A DNA stretch of 64,000 bases from Variovorax paradoxus (GTDB lineage Bacteria; Pseudomonadota; Gammaproteobacteria; Burkholderiales; Burkholderiaceae_C): NCBI RefSeq assembly GCF_018614915.1, contig NZ_JAGGNU010000021.1, positions 1 to 64,000 of the forward strand, read 5' to 3'. Position numbers and translations under genes: made by a program. Under the pieces are notes generated by a model. The model saw only the letters and a program-made list of their open reading frames with translations, searched no databases and was not told the DNA's origin. Shown in pieces: positions 1-9,281 of the stretch (position 1 is its first letter; each line of letters opens with the position of its first letter).

Positions 1-89
1 TTCTGGTCGGCTGCCATGGCAAGGGTCTGTTGCTTCATGCGGGGAGCGATGCAGACAACGTGCCAAGGGTGAACTTAATCAGCGTTGCC

Positions 90-374
90 TTAAAGAAGAT
101 TTTTGCTGTCGATTGTGGATAAGTCTAAGGTCTGATTTGCTTCTTCCGGTCCTTTCTTGGGCTTCTGCCTTGAGGTTTTCTTTGTCGATGCCTGAGCGCT
201 GGAGTTCCTGAATCTCCAGCTCGCGTTGCCGGTCTCCACGATGTGGCAGTGGTGCGTCAGCCGGTCCAGCAAGGCCGTGGTCATCTTGGCGTCCCCGAAC
301 ACCATGGCCCACTGGAACCTGCCCGGCACAGGATCTGATGGCTCTGCCTCGCGGTATGGCGTGTCGGCAATCAC
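90..374 (-). pseudogene. IS21-type IstB helper ATPase, C-terminal remnant
   Basis: Residues 20-60 of this 94-codon reading frame (about 317 down to 195) match the end of the IstB helper ATPase of IS21-family elements: FGDAKMTTALLDRLTHHCHI followed by ETGNASWRFRNSS. IstB is normally about 250 residues; here the Walker A and B regions are missing and the first 19 residues are unrelated, so only the C-terminal fifth survives. No IstA transposase or terminal repeat is visible. It marks an old insertion or rearrangement at the left edge of the catabolic cluster. The assignment rests on recognised family motifs, not on a search. Confidence 0.7.
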
Positions 375-867
375 CGCGACGCCGCCGGTGCAGGGCCGGC
401 TAAAACAGCGTTGGCTGCGCAGGCGGTGCCTTCGGCTGCGCCCGCTCTGGCCCCTGCTTCGGCGCCTTCGCCGGCAGCGGCTCCGGCGTCACCACGAAGC
501 GCTCGGCCGGGCACTGGTTCATGAAGGCCATCGAGCGCTCGGCTGGCATCGAGCCATTCTTCGTATCGCGCCTCGCCGACTTAGAGGCATCGGCCTCGCA
601 ATCTCAAAGCATCGTGAATGTCCCCTTTGCAGGGACAGACAGCCCACGCCTTTGCAGTAATCATTCCAGGCTAGGAGGGACATAGATGGAATGGCTGCTT
701 CCCTACAAGCTGGAATCTGACGAAGCCCAGATCAGCGGACATCAGAAGACGTGTCCTCAGGCCGCTGTATCAGACCCTGAGGGACATGCGCTGCATTGGA
801 CAGAACAAAGCGGCGGCCCGTGGGCGCTCGTATGCGCAGCAATGGCACACATGTGGAGGCGCTCGGA
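375..867. other. Gene-poor debris region
   Basis: No intact gene is supported here. On the minus strand one frame ends at a TAG at 402-400 with a Pro/Ala-rich tail finishing QPTLF; it is open for only about 60 codons after an upstream stop and looks like another broken C-terminus, which I cannot identify. On the plus strand there is a hairpin repeat (619-637) and a Shine-Dalgarno-like GGAGGG just before an ATG at 686, but the 65-residue product resembles nothing I know and overlaps the next gene's start. I treat the stretch as decayed DNA upstream of the ferredoxin reductase. Confidence 0.4.
619..637. repeat. Palindromic repeat copy 1 (TGTCCC/GGGACA)
   Basis: Hairpin with arms TGTCCC (619-624) and GGGACA (632-637) and a 7-nt loop, followed by GACAG. 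It is a shortened member of the GTCTGTCCCC...GGGGACAGAC family that recurs through the catabolic region. Confidence 0.6.
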
Positions 868-2079
868 ATGCAGCAGGTCGTGATCATCGGCGCTGGTCAC
901 GCTGGCTTCCAATGCGCCGCGTCCTTGCGACAGGAAGGCTTTGGCGGCAATATCGTGCTGCTCGGCGACGAGGATTGCCTGCCCTACCAGCGCCCTCCGC
1001 TCTCCAAAGCCTACCTCCTCGCGAAGGCGAAGGCCTCCGATCTGCTTTTTCGCCCTGAGCGCTTCTTCGACGAACATCGGGTTCAGCTGATGCAGGCGCG
1101 CGCCGAGTACATCGACCGACAGGCGCAGCGCGTCGCGCTGCAATCCGGCGAGAGCATTTCCTACGACCACCTGGTGATCGCCACCGGCTCCAGCCCGCGC
1201 AAGATCGCGCTCGAGGGCGCGGCCCTCGACGGAGTGCTGAGCCTGCAGACATTGAGCGATGCGAGCGGACTGCGGGAGCGCCTGCTGGCCAGCCGGCGTG
1301 CGGTGGTGGTGGGCGCGGGCTTCATCGGCCTCGAGTTCGCTGCCGTGGCACGCACGCTCGGACTTGACGTCACAGTGGTTGATGTCGCGGACCGAGCACT
1401 GGCCCGCGCAGCGTCGGCCGAATGCGCCCAGGTCGTTGTCGAGTCGCATGTGCAGAGCGGCACCCGCCTGCTGTTTCAATGTGGCATCTCGGCTTTTGAA
1501 GGAAGGAACAGGAAGATCGCCGCTGTGCGCACCGTCGACGGTCAGGAACTGCCTGCCGACATCGTCGTGGTCGGCATCGGCGCGGAGCCGCGGACGCAAC
1601 TCGCGGTGCGGGCCGGGCTGGCCGTCGAGAACGGCATCAGCGTAGACGAGCAGTTGGTCAGCTCCGATTCGGCGATCTCCGCCATCGGCGACGTGGCCGG
1701 TTTTCCCGATCAGGTGTCCGGCCGGCGGATCCGACTCGAGTCGGTGCAGAACGCTTCCGACCAGGCGCGCAGCGTGGCCGCGCGACTCGTGGGCAAGGCG
1801 GTGTCGCACAATCCGGTCCCCTGGTTCTGGAGCGACCAGGGCGACCTGAAGCTGCAGATCGCGGGGCTCCGCGCCGCAGACGATGAACACGTGGTCTTGG
1901 CCGAGTCGCATTCCCGTGCACGCACGGTGCTCTGCATCCGCAACGAGCGACTGGCTGCAGTGGAGACCATCAACCGCGCCGGCGACCACATGCTCGCGCG
2001 GCGGCTTCTGGCGAAGGCGGTCCACGTGACCGGCGCGCAGGCGCGAACGCCCGGCTTCCAACTCAAGGATCTCAGCTGA
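868..2079 (+). CDS. FAD-dependent ferredoxin reductase of a P450 system
   Basis: Class I P450 electron supply: takes electrons from NAD(P)H to a [2Fe-2S] ferredoxin, like putidaredoxin reductase. The 403-residue product is the usual length. The N-terminal FAD Rossmann motif is VVIIGAGHAGFQCAASLR, followed by the YQRPPLSKAYL segment typical of the family, a VIATGSSPR motif, a second dinucleotide fold VVVGAGFIGLEFAAVA near residue 145, and the FAD-ribityl motif AIGDVAGF near 270. I chose the ATG at 868 because GGAGG sits 8 nt upstream and the FAD motif starts four residues later; an in-frame ATG at 796 would add 24 unlikely residues. It is the only such reductase seen, so it probably serves both ferredoxins and all four P450s. 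The end overlaps the convergent dehydrogenase gene by 8 nt. Confidence 0.9.
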   Translation: MQQVVIIGAGHAGFQCAASLRQEGFGGNIVLLGDEDCLPYQRPPLSKAYLLAKAKASDLLFRPERFFDEHRVQLMQARAEYIDRQAQRVALQSGESISYDHLVIATGSSPRKIALEGAALDGVLSLQTLSDASGLRERLLASRRAVVVGAGFIGLEFAAVARTLGLDVTVVDVADRALARAASAECAQVVVESHVQSGTRLLFQCGISAFEGRNRKIAAVRTVDGQELPADIVVVGIGAEPRTQLAVRAGLAVENGISVDEQLVSSDSAISAIGDVAGFPDQVSGRRIRLESVQNASDQARSVAARLVGKAVSHNPVPWFWSDQGDLKLQIAGLRAADDEHVVLAESHSRARTVLCIRNERLAAVETINRAGDHMLARRLLAKAVHVTGAQARTPGFQLKDLS

Positions 2080-2953
2080 TCCCCGGAAAAACTCTGATGA
2101 CCGCGCTGTCGTCTGCGCGTCCGAGCCCGGCAGCCGCAGCTTTGGCGAACAACTCATGGGCCGCCGACGCCAGCGGCGTCGGAAACTCGGCCTCGCGCGC
2201 TGCGTCGAGCACCAGTCCCAGGTCTTTCACGAAGATGTCCAGCGCAGTGTGTGTACTGCCGTCGCCCGAAAACATCCGAGGTGCCCGATCACCAAAAGCC
2301 CAGGAGTCGCCGGCACCGCTGCGAATGGCGTCGTACAACAGCTGCGGGTCCACGCCTTGCCGCATGCCGAACGCCATGGCTTCGGCGGCGGCGGCGATCT
2401 GGACGCCAACCAGCAACTGGTTGATCACCTTGACCTTGGAGCCCAGGCCAGGGGTCGTGCCGAACCGGAAAATGCGCGAAGAGACTGCAGCCAGCACATC
2501 CTCGCACGCGGCATATGCCTCTTCCGGCCCCGAGGTGAGCAGGGTCAGTGTGCCTGCCGCTGCGCCACTGACACCGCCAGTCACCGGGGCGTCGAGCAGG
2601 AGAAGGCGACGTTCCGAAAGACGCTGCGCAAGCCGCGCGACGAAGGCCGGCGGCGTGGTGGCCGAGGCCACCACCACCCTACCCTCGCACATCGCTGCGG
2701 CCGCGCCGGTGGTGCCGAAGAGCACCTCCTCGGTCTGTTCAGCATCGACAACGAGCACGATCAGCACATCGCACGCGGCACCGACCTCCGCCGGCGTGCC
2801 GGCCGCATGACCGCCGGCGCGCGCGAACGCCTCGCGGGCCTCGGGGCGCACGTCGCAGCCATGCACCTCGAAACCGGCGCGCAGAAGATTGCTCGCCAAC
2901 CCCTGGCCCATGGCGCCCAGGCCGATCAAGCCGACGCGGCGCGGTTGCGTCAC
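2072..2953 (-). CDS. 3-hydroxyisobutyrate dehydrogenase-family (beta-hydroxyacid) dehydrogenase
   Basis: NAD(P)-dependent oxidation of a beta-hydroxy acid. The product is 293 residues, normal for the family. Visible motifs are the N-terminal Rossmann GLIGLGAMGQGLASNLL, the substrate motif DAPVTGGVSGAAAGTLT (residues 121-137) and the catalytic GLGSKVKVINQ with Lys175 and Asn178. The start is a GTG at 2953 that overlaps the TGA of the upstream ligase (GTGA), so translation is probably coupled. It is the last gene of a minus-strand operon (9195 down to 2072) that also encodes quinone oxidoreductase-like, hydrolase, MFS, thiolase and ligase proteins. Family is clear; substrate is unknown. Confidence 0.85.
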   Translation of the reverse strand: MTQPRRVGLIGLGAMGQGLASNLLRAGFEVHGCDVRPEAREAFARAGGHAAGTPAEVGAACDVLIVLVVDAEQTEEVLFGTTGAAAAMCEGRVVVASATTPPAFVARLAQRLSERRLLLLDAPVTGGVSGAAAGTLTLLTSGPEEAYAACEDVLAAVSSRIFRFGTTPGLGSKVKVINQLLVGVQIAAAAEAMAFGMRQGVDPQLLYDAIRSGAGDSWAFGDRAPRMFSGDGSTHTALDIFVKDLGLVLDAAREAEFPTPLASAAHELFAKAAAAGLGRADDSAVIRVFPGIS

Positions 2954-4533
2954 GCCTCTATCTCGCCGCGCTCGAACAGCTGCTGCCGGATGTCCTTCTT
3001 CGCGATCTTCCCGTAGCCGGACTTCGGCAGCGTGTCCCAGAAGAACACGTGATGCGGCCAGCGATAGCGCGCGCAGCGGCCTTCCAGGTGCGCCATCAAT
3101 GCGTCGCAATCGACCTGCGCGCCTTCACGCTTGACCACCACGGCCACGCCGACCTCGCCCCACTTGCGGTCGGGCACCCCCAGCACCGCCACCTCGGCGA
3201 CGCCGGGATGCGTCAGCAGCACCTCCTCCACTTCGCGCGGGTAGACATTGGAGCCGCCCGAGATGTACATGTCCGATTCGCGGCCCGTGATGAAGACCAG
3301 GCCGCGCTTGTCCATCCTGCCGAGATCGCCCGTGTGGAACCAGCCGCCGCGCAACGCCTTCTCGGTCGCTTCCGGATTGGCATGGTAGCCAGAGAACACC
3401 GCCGGCCCGCGGCAACAGATCTCGCCGACCTCGCCCGCAGGCAACTGCTTCAGTTCGGCGTCGAGGATCGCCACTTCCATGCCAGTGCGCGGGCGGCCGC
3501 AGCAGCCGATATTGGCGTTCGGGTCTGCGTCGTCGGCCGAGTGCATATCCGGCGGCAACACGGTGATGTTGCCGGTCACCTCGCCGAGGCCGAAGTACTG
3601 CACCAGCACCTTGCCCAGCTTCTGCAGTGCGAGCTTCTGGTCAGCGCGGTACATGGGCGCGCCGGCGTAGATCACGTAGCGCAGCGAGCTGTGGTCGTAG
3701 CGGTCCACAGCCGGGTGCTCCACCAGGATCTTGACGATGGTCGGTACGGTGAAGAGATTCGTGATGCGGTGTTTTTCCACCGCCTGCCAGAACGCTTCCG
3801 CGTCCAGCTTCTCGCTGGCCAGCAGCACCGTGGGCGCGCCGCGCGCGACGTTCAGCAGCGCATGGATGCCGGCGCCGTGCGACAGCGGCGCGACCGCGAT
3901 CGAGCAGTCGCGCTCGGTCGTGCCAGGGATCAGGTCCGCCAGGTGGTTGGTGACCACGAAGGACATCTGGCCGTGCGTCAGCACGCCGGCCTTGGGACGC
4001 CCCGTGGTGCCCGAGGTGTAGAAGAACCAGAGCGGGTCGTCGCAGCCTACCGTCTCGTGTTCGCCGGGCTGGTCGCGGTGATCGCGCACCAGGTCCTCGT
4101 AAGAATGCTCGCCCGCCCGCGGCCTGCCGATCGCGATCACGTGCTTCAGCTCCGACGAAGCTTCGCGAACCGCGTCGGCATGGTCCGCGAAAACGTCCTC
4201 CACGATCATGGTGGTGGCGCCACTGGAGGCGCCCAGATACGCCACCTCCGACGGCGTCAACCGGAAGTTGGTCGGCACCCAGACGCAGCCCAGTCGGAAC
4301 GCGATCCAGCAGCTTTCGAACATCTGCACGTTGTTGCGCGACTGCACCAGGATGCGGTCGCCCTTGCGCAGGCCCAGCTTGCGCAGCGCCGCGGTCATCG
4401 CCGCGACGCGCAGTTCCATCTCGCGCCAGGTCCAGGTCCGCCCGCCTTCCTGGATCAGCGCCGGCCGGTCCGGAAAGAGGCGTGCCGTGTGCGTCAGCAG
4501 CCGCCCCAGATTCATCACCTGCGCTGCATTCAT
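2950..4533 (-). CDS. Acyl-CoA synthetase / AMP-dependent ligase
   Basis: Activates a carboxylic acid to its CoA thioester through an acyl-adenylate. At 527 residues it has standard length. The AMP-binding P-loop is FYTSGTTGRPKAGVLTH, followed by a FGLGEVTG-type motif, the hinge region GWFHTGDLGRMDKRG, the ITGRESDMYISGGSNVYPRE signature and the C-terminal catalytic lysine segment PKSGYGKIAKKDIR. The ATG at 4533 shares bases with the thiolase stop (TGATG); a GTG one codon earlier is equally possible. Position next to an SCP2 thiolase suggests it feeds a beta-oxidation-like pathway for the cluster's substrate. Exact acid unknown. Confidence 0.9.
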   Translation of the reverse strand: MNAAQVMNLGRLLTHTARLFPDRPALIQEGGRTWTWREMELRVAAMTAALRKLGLRKGDRILVQSRNNVQMFESCWIAFRLGCVWVPTNFRLTPSEVAYLGASSGATTMIVEDVFADHADAVREASSELKHVIAIGRPRAGEHSYEDLVRDHRDQPGEHETVGCDDPLWFFYTSGTTGRPKAGVLTHGQMSFVVTNHLADLIPGTTERDCSIAVAPLSHGAGIHALLNVARGAPTVLLASEKLDAEAFWQAVEKHRITNLFTVPTIVKILVEHPAVDRYDHSSLRYVIYAGAPMYRADQKLALQKLGKVLVQYFGLGEVTGNITVLPPDMHSADDADPNANIGCCGRPRTGMEVAILDAELKQLPAGEVGEICCRGPAVFSGYHANPEATEKALRGGWFHTGDLGRMDKRGLVFITGRESDMYISGGSNVYPREVEEVLLTHPGVAEVAVLGVPDRKWGEVGVAVVVKREGAQVDCDALMAHLEGRCARYRWPHHVFFWDTLPKSGYGKIAKKDIRQQLFERGEIEA

Positions 4534-5699
4534 CACGCGCTCTCCAGGATGCTCAGGTAGCTGGCGACCGCGGAGCCGCCCATGTTGAACACGGCGCCGA
4601 CGCGGGCGTCGCCCAACTGCATGCCGCCGGCGGTGCCCGACAGTTGCATCGCCGCCATCACGTGCTGCGACACGCCGGTGGCGCCGATCGGATGCCCCTT
4701 GGACTTCAATCCGCCGGACGGGTTGACGGGCAGCTTGCCGTCCTTGCGCGTCACTCCGTCGAGGATGACGCGCGCGCCATGGCCGTGCGGCGCCAGCCCC
4801 ATGGCTTCGTACTCCAGCAACTCGGCGATGGTGAAACAGTCGTGTGTCTCGACGAACGACAGGTCGCCCAGTTTTGCTTCGGCCGCCGCCAATCCCTGCT
4901 TCCAGGCCATCGCCGCGCCCAGGAACTTCGTCGGATCACGGCGGGACATCGGCAGGAAGTCGTTCACGTGGGTGCGGGAGCGCCAGCGCACCGGCGACAC
5001 CTTCGCACCGGCCAGCGGCTCGGTCGACAGCACCAGCGCGGCTGCACCGTCGGACACCAGCGAACAGTCGGAGCGCTTGAGCGGCCCGGAGACAAAGGGG
5101 TTCTTGTCCGAAGGCGTGCGGCAGAAGTCGAAGCCGAAGTCACGCCGCATGTGGGCATACGGGTTGTGCATGCCGTTGGCGTGGTTCTTGGCCGCGATGG
5201 CCGCGAGTGCGTCGGACTGGTCGCCGAAGCGCTCGAAGTACTTCGTCGCGATGCCGCCGAAGATGCCGGCGAAGCCGGCCGGGTCGCTGCCCTCCTCCTT
5301 GACGTAGGAGCACTTGATCAGCGTCGCTGCCACTTCCGGCGTGCGCAGCCCGTTCATGCGCTCCATGCCGATCACCAGCGTGCGCTTCATGCGGCCGGCC
5401 GCCATCGCATCCAGCGCGGCCCAGATCGCCGCCGAGCCGGTGGCACAGGCGTTCTCGGTGCGCACCGCCGGCGTGTGGCGGAACTCGGGCATCGCCACCG
5501 CCGGCAGCGAGGCGGTGAAGTCCTGGCCGACGAAGCCGGCATTGAAGTGGCCGACGAAGATGCCGTCGATGTCCTTGGGCTCCAGGCCTGCGCTGTCCAA
5601 TGCCGGTTGCACGGCGTCGCGGATGAGCTGCTCCAGTTCGACGTTGTCCAGCTTGCCGAAAGGCGTGTGGCCCCAGCCGGCGATGTATGCGTTGGTCAT
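4533..5699 (-). CDS. SCP2-type thiolase (acetyl-CoA acetyltransferase family)
   Basis: Thiolytic cleavage of a 3-ketoacyl-CoA, or a lipid-transfer-type thiolase. The 388-residue product begins MTNAYIAGWGHTPFGK; the nucleophile is Cys85 in ENACATGSAA, and the C-terminal catalytic histidine lies in KSKGHPIGATG. The motif style and the ending NMGGSAVASYLSILE are those of the SCP2/nonspecific lipid-transfer branch, which in actinobacteria acts on branched sterol side chains (family knowledge). The start at 5699 has GAGGA upstream; frames extending further upstream run into the MFS gene and are not real. It overlaps the ligase by TGATG. Confidence 0.88.
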   Translation of the reverse strand: MTNAYIAGWGHTPFGKLDNVELEQLIRDAVQPALDSAGLEPKDIDGIFVGHFNAGFVGQDFTASLPAVAMPEFRHTPAVRTENACATGSAAIWAALDAMAAGRMKRTLVIGMERMNGLRTPEVAATLIKCSYVKEEGSDPAGFAGIFGGIATKYFERFGDQSDALAAIAAKNHANGMHNPYAHMRRDFGFDFCRTPSDKNPFVSGPLKRSDCSLVSDGAAALVLSTEPLAGAKVSPVRWRSRTHVNDFLPMSRRDPTKFLGAAMAWKQGLAAAEAKLGDLSFVETHDCFTIAELLEYEAMGLAPHGHGARVILDGVTRKDGKLPVNPSGGLKSKGHPIGATGVSQHVMAAMQLSGTAGGMQLGDARVGAVFNMGGSAVASYLSILESA

Positions 5700-5731
5700 G
5701 ATGGTCCTCGTGGGATGAAGGGTGGAACGAT

Positions 5732-6940
5732 TCAGGGAGGGACGGGTTGCGCGACCTCGGGGCGGCCATGGCGCTGCACCAGCGTAAGTGCAATGAGGCC
5801 GGTGGATGCGACCAGCACGCCGGTGGTGAGCGACAGCACGGCGGCACTGCCGCTGCTGTACATCATCCCCATCCAGGTGCCGCACAGGAACGCGGCGGCG
5901 GCGAAGATGAAGCCACCGAGCGCCGAGGCTGCACCGGCTTGCAACGGGAACGGCGTGGCCATGCCGACATGACCGCAAGGCTGGTGGATGCCGTAGGCGA
6001 GCAGCATCAGCCATAGGCCGGCGGCCAGCGTGACAGGTGTGTGCGCATTCGCGAGTTGCGGCGCGATCAGGAGCACGGCGGCTGCCAATGACAAGAAGCC
6101 GGCGCGGCGTACGGAGACCACGATGCCATGCGCCGCGATCCAGCACCGGCAGAGGAAGGTACCAATCAGATAGGTGACGGACGCCCCGCCGATCACCAGC
6201 CCGAAGGCCACGCGCGAGACGCCGAAGGTTTCGATGAAGAGGTACGCGGAACTGGAGAAGAAGCCGAAGTTGGCCGCATAGCCGCAGGAGTTGAGGAGAG
6301 TCCAGGACCGGAAGGCCGGGTTGCGGGCGATGCGCGCATAGCCGGCGAACAGCGGCCCGAGCTGCAAGGCGTCTGGATTGAGCGCACGCGCCGTCTCCGG
6401 CACGCGCAGCAGCACCAGCGCCACGCCGGCCATGCCGCACACGGCCATGGACCACAACGTGGAGCGCCAGCCCAGCGCCTCCGTCAGCAGCGCACCAGTC
6501 ATCGGAATCAGCATGGTCATGCAGGCCAGCACGGACATCGCGACGGTCATGACATGGGTGCCGCGCTGCTGCTCGAACAGGTCGCGCACCATGGCGCGGC
6601 CGCAGACCATGGTGGCGGCGATGCCCAGGCCCTGCATTGCGCGGGCGGCGATGAGCACCTCGATGCTCGGCGCGAGCGCGCCCAGGCCCGCACCAGCGGC
6701 GTACAGCAGGAAGCCAGCCGCCAGCACCGGCCTGCGGCCGAAGCGGTCGGCGGCGGGGCCCCACAGCAGCTGGCTGAGACCGAAACTGAACACCAGCACG
6801 GCCAGTGTCAGCTGCACCACGCCCACCGACGCGGCGTACTCGTTGCGGATCGCGGGCAACGCGGCCAGGTAGAGGTCGGTGCCGAGCGGCTGCACCGCCG
6901 TGGCCAGGGTCACGACGATGACGACCAGCGCCGGTCCCAT
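5732..6940 (-). CDS. MFS transporter, Bcr/CflA-like
   Basis: Inner-membrane proton-driven transporter of about 402 residues with twelve predicted hydrophobic segments. The loop 2-3 motif GPAADRFGRRPVL and the N-terminal TDLYLAALP segment are typical of the Bcr/CflA drug/metabolite efflux group. It may export a toxic substrate or intermediate, or import the substrate; the sequence does not say which. I use the ATG at 6940, preceded by AAGGCGG; a TTG at 6958, 4 nt after the preceding stop, is an alternative. It lies between the hydrolase and the thiolase in the same operon. Confidence 0.82.
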   Translation of the reverse strand: MGPALVVIVVTLATAVQPLGTDLYLAALPAIRNEYAASVGVVQLTLAVLVFSFGLSQLLWGPAADRFGRRPVLAAGFLLYAAGAGLGALAPSIEVLIAARAMQGLGIAATMVCGRAMVRDLFEQQRGTHVMTVAMSVLACMTMLIPMTGALLTEALGWRSTLWSMAVCGMAGVALVLLRVPETARALNPDALQLGPLFAGYARIARNPAFRSWTLLNSCGYAANFGFFSSSAYLFIETFGVSRVAFGLVIGGASVTYLIGTFLCRCWIAAHGIVVSVRRAGFLSLAAAVLLIAPQLANAHTPVTLAAGLWLMLLAYGIHQPCGHVGMATPFPLQAGAASALGGFIFAAAAFLCGTWMGMMYSSGSAAVLSLTTGVLVASTGLIALTLVQRHGRPEVAQPVPP

Positions 6941-6962
6941 GGCCGCCTTGGCGCTCAAGGGA

Positions 6963-8141
6963 TCACGGCGCCAGCAAGCCGCGCTGCTGCAGCCAGCCGC
7001 GGATCAGCGCCGTGGCTTCCTTCAGCAACTCGGGCTGGCCCGCGTAGTAGTGGGTGGCGCCCTTGATGATGCGAAAGGTCTTGTCGGGCGATGCGGCCGC
7101 CTCATACAGCATCTTGGGGTGCGTCTGCGGCGCAGCGTCGTCGGCGCTGTTCTCGATCACCAGCAGCGGCGCCTTGATCCGCTTCGCGCCCTCCAGGCCG
7201 TTGCCGCAGGAGTCGTCCAGCGACCATTGCGACAGCCAGGAGCGCAGCGTGGTGAAGCGGGCCAGCCCCACCGGGCCGGTATTCACCGTCTCCGGGTTGC
7301 CCATGTAGCACCAGCGCGGCTTGCGGTCATTGGGGTCGACCATCGGGTCCAAAAAGCGCGGGTCGGCCAGTGTGCGGTGCACGATGAACGGGCGCTCCAT
7401 CTCGCCGGTGTCGCGCCTCTTCAGCTTGGTCAGGGTCTGCTTCACCCACGCCGTGATGCGCCGCATGCGGGCCAGCTGGGCGGCGCGGTAGCGCTGGATG
7501 TACTCGGGCGAGTACGGCGGCTGGTTTAGGTTGCGCGGATCGTAGATGTCGAGTTCGACGTCGCGATTGTCCGGATCAAGTTCATCCTTCACCGACGGGT
7601 CGATGGCTTCGGCCAGCAGATGGGCTCGCGACAGGTGTGCCGCCTGGAAGATCACCGCATCCGCCGGGATCAGCCCCGCGCCCTTGACGTTGACGGGGTC
7701 ACCCGCCGGCGTGTGCGTGATAGTTGGGTTCTCCGCCTCGGCCTGGTAGCTCACCGCCAGCGCGCCGCCGCCGGACCAGCCGACCAGCACCACATGCTTG
7801 TAGCCCCAGACCTCCTTGGCATGGCGGATGTACGCGCCCAGGTCGAGGAACACCTTCTCCATGATCAGCGCGGTGTCGTTGCGCTGGTAGCGGCTGCCCG
7901 CGCAGAGCACGTGCGCGCCGGTCTCGGCCATCGCGCGCGGCACCGGCAGCAACTGCAGGGTGGAGGCCGGGTGCATGAAGACCATCAGCGTGTCCGACGC
8001 CTGGCCCGCGGGCCGGAAGCGGATGCCTTCGAGGTTCACAGCGCCCTGGTTGCCGGCGAAGCCGTAGGTTTCGGTGAAGGCGGCGCGCTCCTCGTACTGG
8101 AGGTGCACCCATTCGGTCAGGACAGAGAGGGCTTGAGTCAT
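6963..8141 (-). CDS. Alpha/beta hydrolase
   Basis: Serine hydrolase of 392 residues, longer than a minimal alpha/beta hydrolase, so it probably carries a cap domain. The nucleophile elbow is GWSGGG near residue 128; a likely acid is the Asp in VIENSADDAAP and the histidine lies in KGATHYYAG near the C-terminus. It could hydrolyse an ester or lactone made by the oxidative steps of the cluster. The ATG at 8141 precedes MTQALSVLTEW; no strong ribosome site is visible. The spacing to the downstream MFS gene is about 20 nt, and the gene follows the quinone oxidoreductase in the same operon. Confidence 0.8.
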   Translation of the reverse strand: MTQALSVLTEWVHLQYEERAAFTETYGFAGNQGAVNLEGIRFRPAGQASDTLMVFMHPASTLQLLPVPRAMAETGAHVLCAGSRYQRNDTALIMEKVFLDLGAYIRHAKEVWGYKHVVLVGWSGGGALAVSYQAEAENPTITHTPAGDPVNVKGAGLIPADAVIFQAAHLSRAHLLAEAIDPSVKDELDPDNRDVELDIYDPRNLNQPPYSPEYIQRYRAAQLARMRRITAWVKQTLTKLKRRDTGEMERPFIVHRTLADPRFLDPMVDPNDRKPRWCYMGNPETVNTGPVGLARFTTLRSWLSQWSLDDSCGNGLEGAKRIKAPLLVIENSADDAAPQTHPKMLYEAAASPDKTFRIIKGATHYYAGQPELLKEATALIRGWLQQRGLLAP

Positions 8142-8196
8142 GGCACGACTGTAGGTGCGCGCCGGCGCCACCACAGTCCCCCGGCGGCGGTACAGC

Positions 8197-9195
8197 CTAC
8201 GGGATCAGGAGGACCGAGCCGACCGTGAGGCCCTGCTCTACGTCCGCGTGCGCCTGTGCCACCTGTGTGAGCGGATAGGTGCGGCTGACCTCGACCTTGA
8301 TCGCGCCGCTGCGCACCAACTGGAACAGCTCGCCACAGGCTTCAGCGCGGGTTTCCGGCGTGGCGGCATGAAAACCGAAGCCCGGCCGGTGCAGGACGAG
8401 GCAACCCTTCTGCGCCAGCAGCATCAGGTTGAAGGGCGGTACGTTGCCCGAGGCGTTGCCATAGTTCACCACCGCGCCGAACGGCCGCATGCAGTCGAAC
8501 GAAGGGATGAAGGTGTCCTTGCCGACGCCGTCGAACACGGCGGCCAGGCCCTGCGGCGCCAGCTTCTTCGTGGCTGCGACGAAATCCTCCTGCCGGTACA
8601 GGATGGTGTGGTCGCAGCCGTGGCCGCGCGCGAATTCGGCTTTGACGGCGGAGCCGACGGTGCCGATCACCTTAGCACCCAGGTGATGGCTCCATTGCGC
8701 CAGCAGGCTGCCGACGCCGCTGGAGGCGGCATGGACCAGGATGGCCTCGTCGGGCTGCGGCTGGTGGCAGCGGTGGATGACGACGGAAGCGGTCAAGCCC
8801 TTCAGGAGCATGGCCGCGGCCTGCTGGTCGCTGATATCGTCCGGCAGCTTCACCAGGCACGTCGCCGGCAGGTTGCGCTGCTCGGCATAGGCACCGGTGT
8901 CATGGAAGAAAAGGCCGCCGGTGCCGGCATAGGCGACGCGGTCGCCGGTGCGCAAGCCCGTGACCTCGCCGCCAACGTCTTCCACTACGCCAGCGGCTTC
9001 ATTGCCCAGGATCACCGGAAACTGCGGCCCATCGCCCAGGTAGAAGCCGCCGTTGCGGACGTTGATGTCTGAGAAGTTGAGGCCTATGGCCGTGTGGCGA
9101 ACGCGCACCTGGCGCGCGCCCGGCGGCGGCAGTTCGAGCGACACGGCCTCGAGCACTTCGGGGCCGCCGTTGCGGTGGATGGCGATGGCTTGCAT
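8197..9195 (-). CDS. Medium-chain (zinc-less) NADPH:quinone oxidoreductase-family protein
   Basis: Reduces an enone, quinone or similar activated double bond with NAD(P)H. The 332-residue product has the MDR fold: an N-terminal GroES-like part with GNEAAGVVEDVG and GDRVAYAGTGG, and a Rossmann part with VHAASSGVGSLLAQW near residue 150. Zinc-ligand cysteines are absent, which places it with quinone oxidoreductases rather than alcohol dehydrogenases. It is the first gene of the minus-strand operon and is divergent from the ferredoxin gene at 9282; the 86-bp gap contains a hairpin repeat. Confidence 0.85.
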   Translation of the reverse strand: MQAIAIHRNGGPEVLEAVSLELPPPGARQVRVRHTAIGLNFSDINVRNGGFYLGDGPQFPVILGNEAAGVVEDVGGEVTGLRTGDRVAYAGTGGLFFHDTGAYAEQRNLPATCLVKLPDDISDQQAAAMLLKGLTASVVIHRCHQPQPDEAILVHAASSGVGSLLAQWSHHLGAKVIGTVGSAVKAEFARGHGCDHTILYRQEDFVAATKKLAPQGLAAVFDGVGKDTFIPSFDCMRPFGAVVNYGNASGNVPPFNLMLLAQKGCLVLHRPGFGFHAATPETRAEACGELFQLVRSGAIKVEVSRTYPLTQVAQAHADVEQGLTVGSVLLIP

Positions 9196-9230
9196 GTCGG
9201 CGAGTGTGCGGCGAAGCGGCGCGCGCCGCC

Positions 9231-9247
9231 GTCCCCTCCGAGGGGAC
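9231..9247. repeat. Palindromic repeat copy 2 (GTCCCCT-ccg-AGGGGAC)
   Basis: Perfect 7-bp inverted repeat with a 3-nt loop, followed by TGACA. It lies in the divergent spacer between the quinone oxidoreductase and ferredoxin genes. It belongs to the GGGGACTGAC subtype, shared with the copies at 17508 and 34957. Confidence 0.75.
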
Positions 9248-9281
9248 TGACATCCGGGCGCGGGCGGCCGAAAGTGACGCC

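Noticed and set aside
226..660. 144-codon frame over the istB remnant
   Set aside because: Arg-rich shadow on the opposite strand; the istB motifs are on the minus strand.
757..2157. Long open frame opposite the ferredoxin reductase
   Set aside because: His/Arg/Ala-rich composition typical of antisense frames in GC-rich DNA; no family motif, and the plus-strand gene is unambiguous.
3049..4560. 503-codon frame opposite the ligase gene
   Set aside because: Antisense shadow of a well-supported AMP-ligase gene; many His and Arg residues, no motif.
5700..6764. N-terminal extension of the thiolase frame
   Set aside because: It overlaps the MFS gene out of frame and has Arg-rich, low-complexity composition; the thiolase motif and ribosome site start at 5699.
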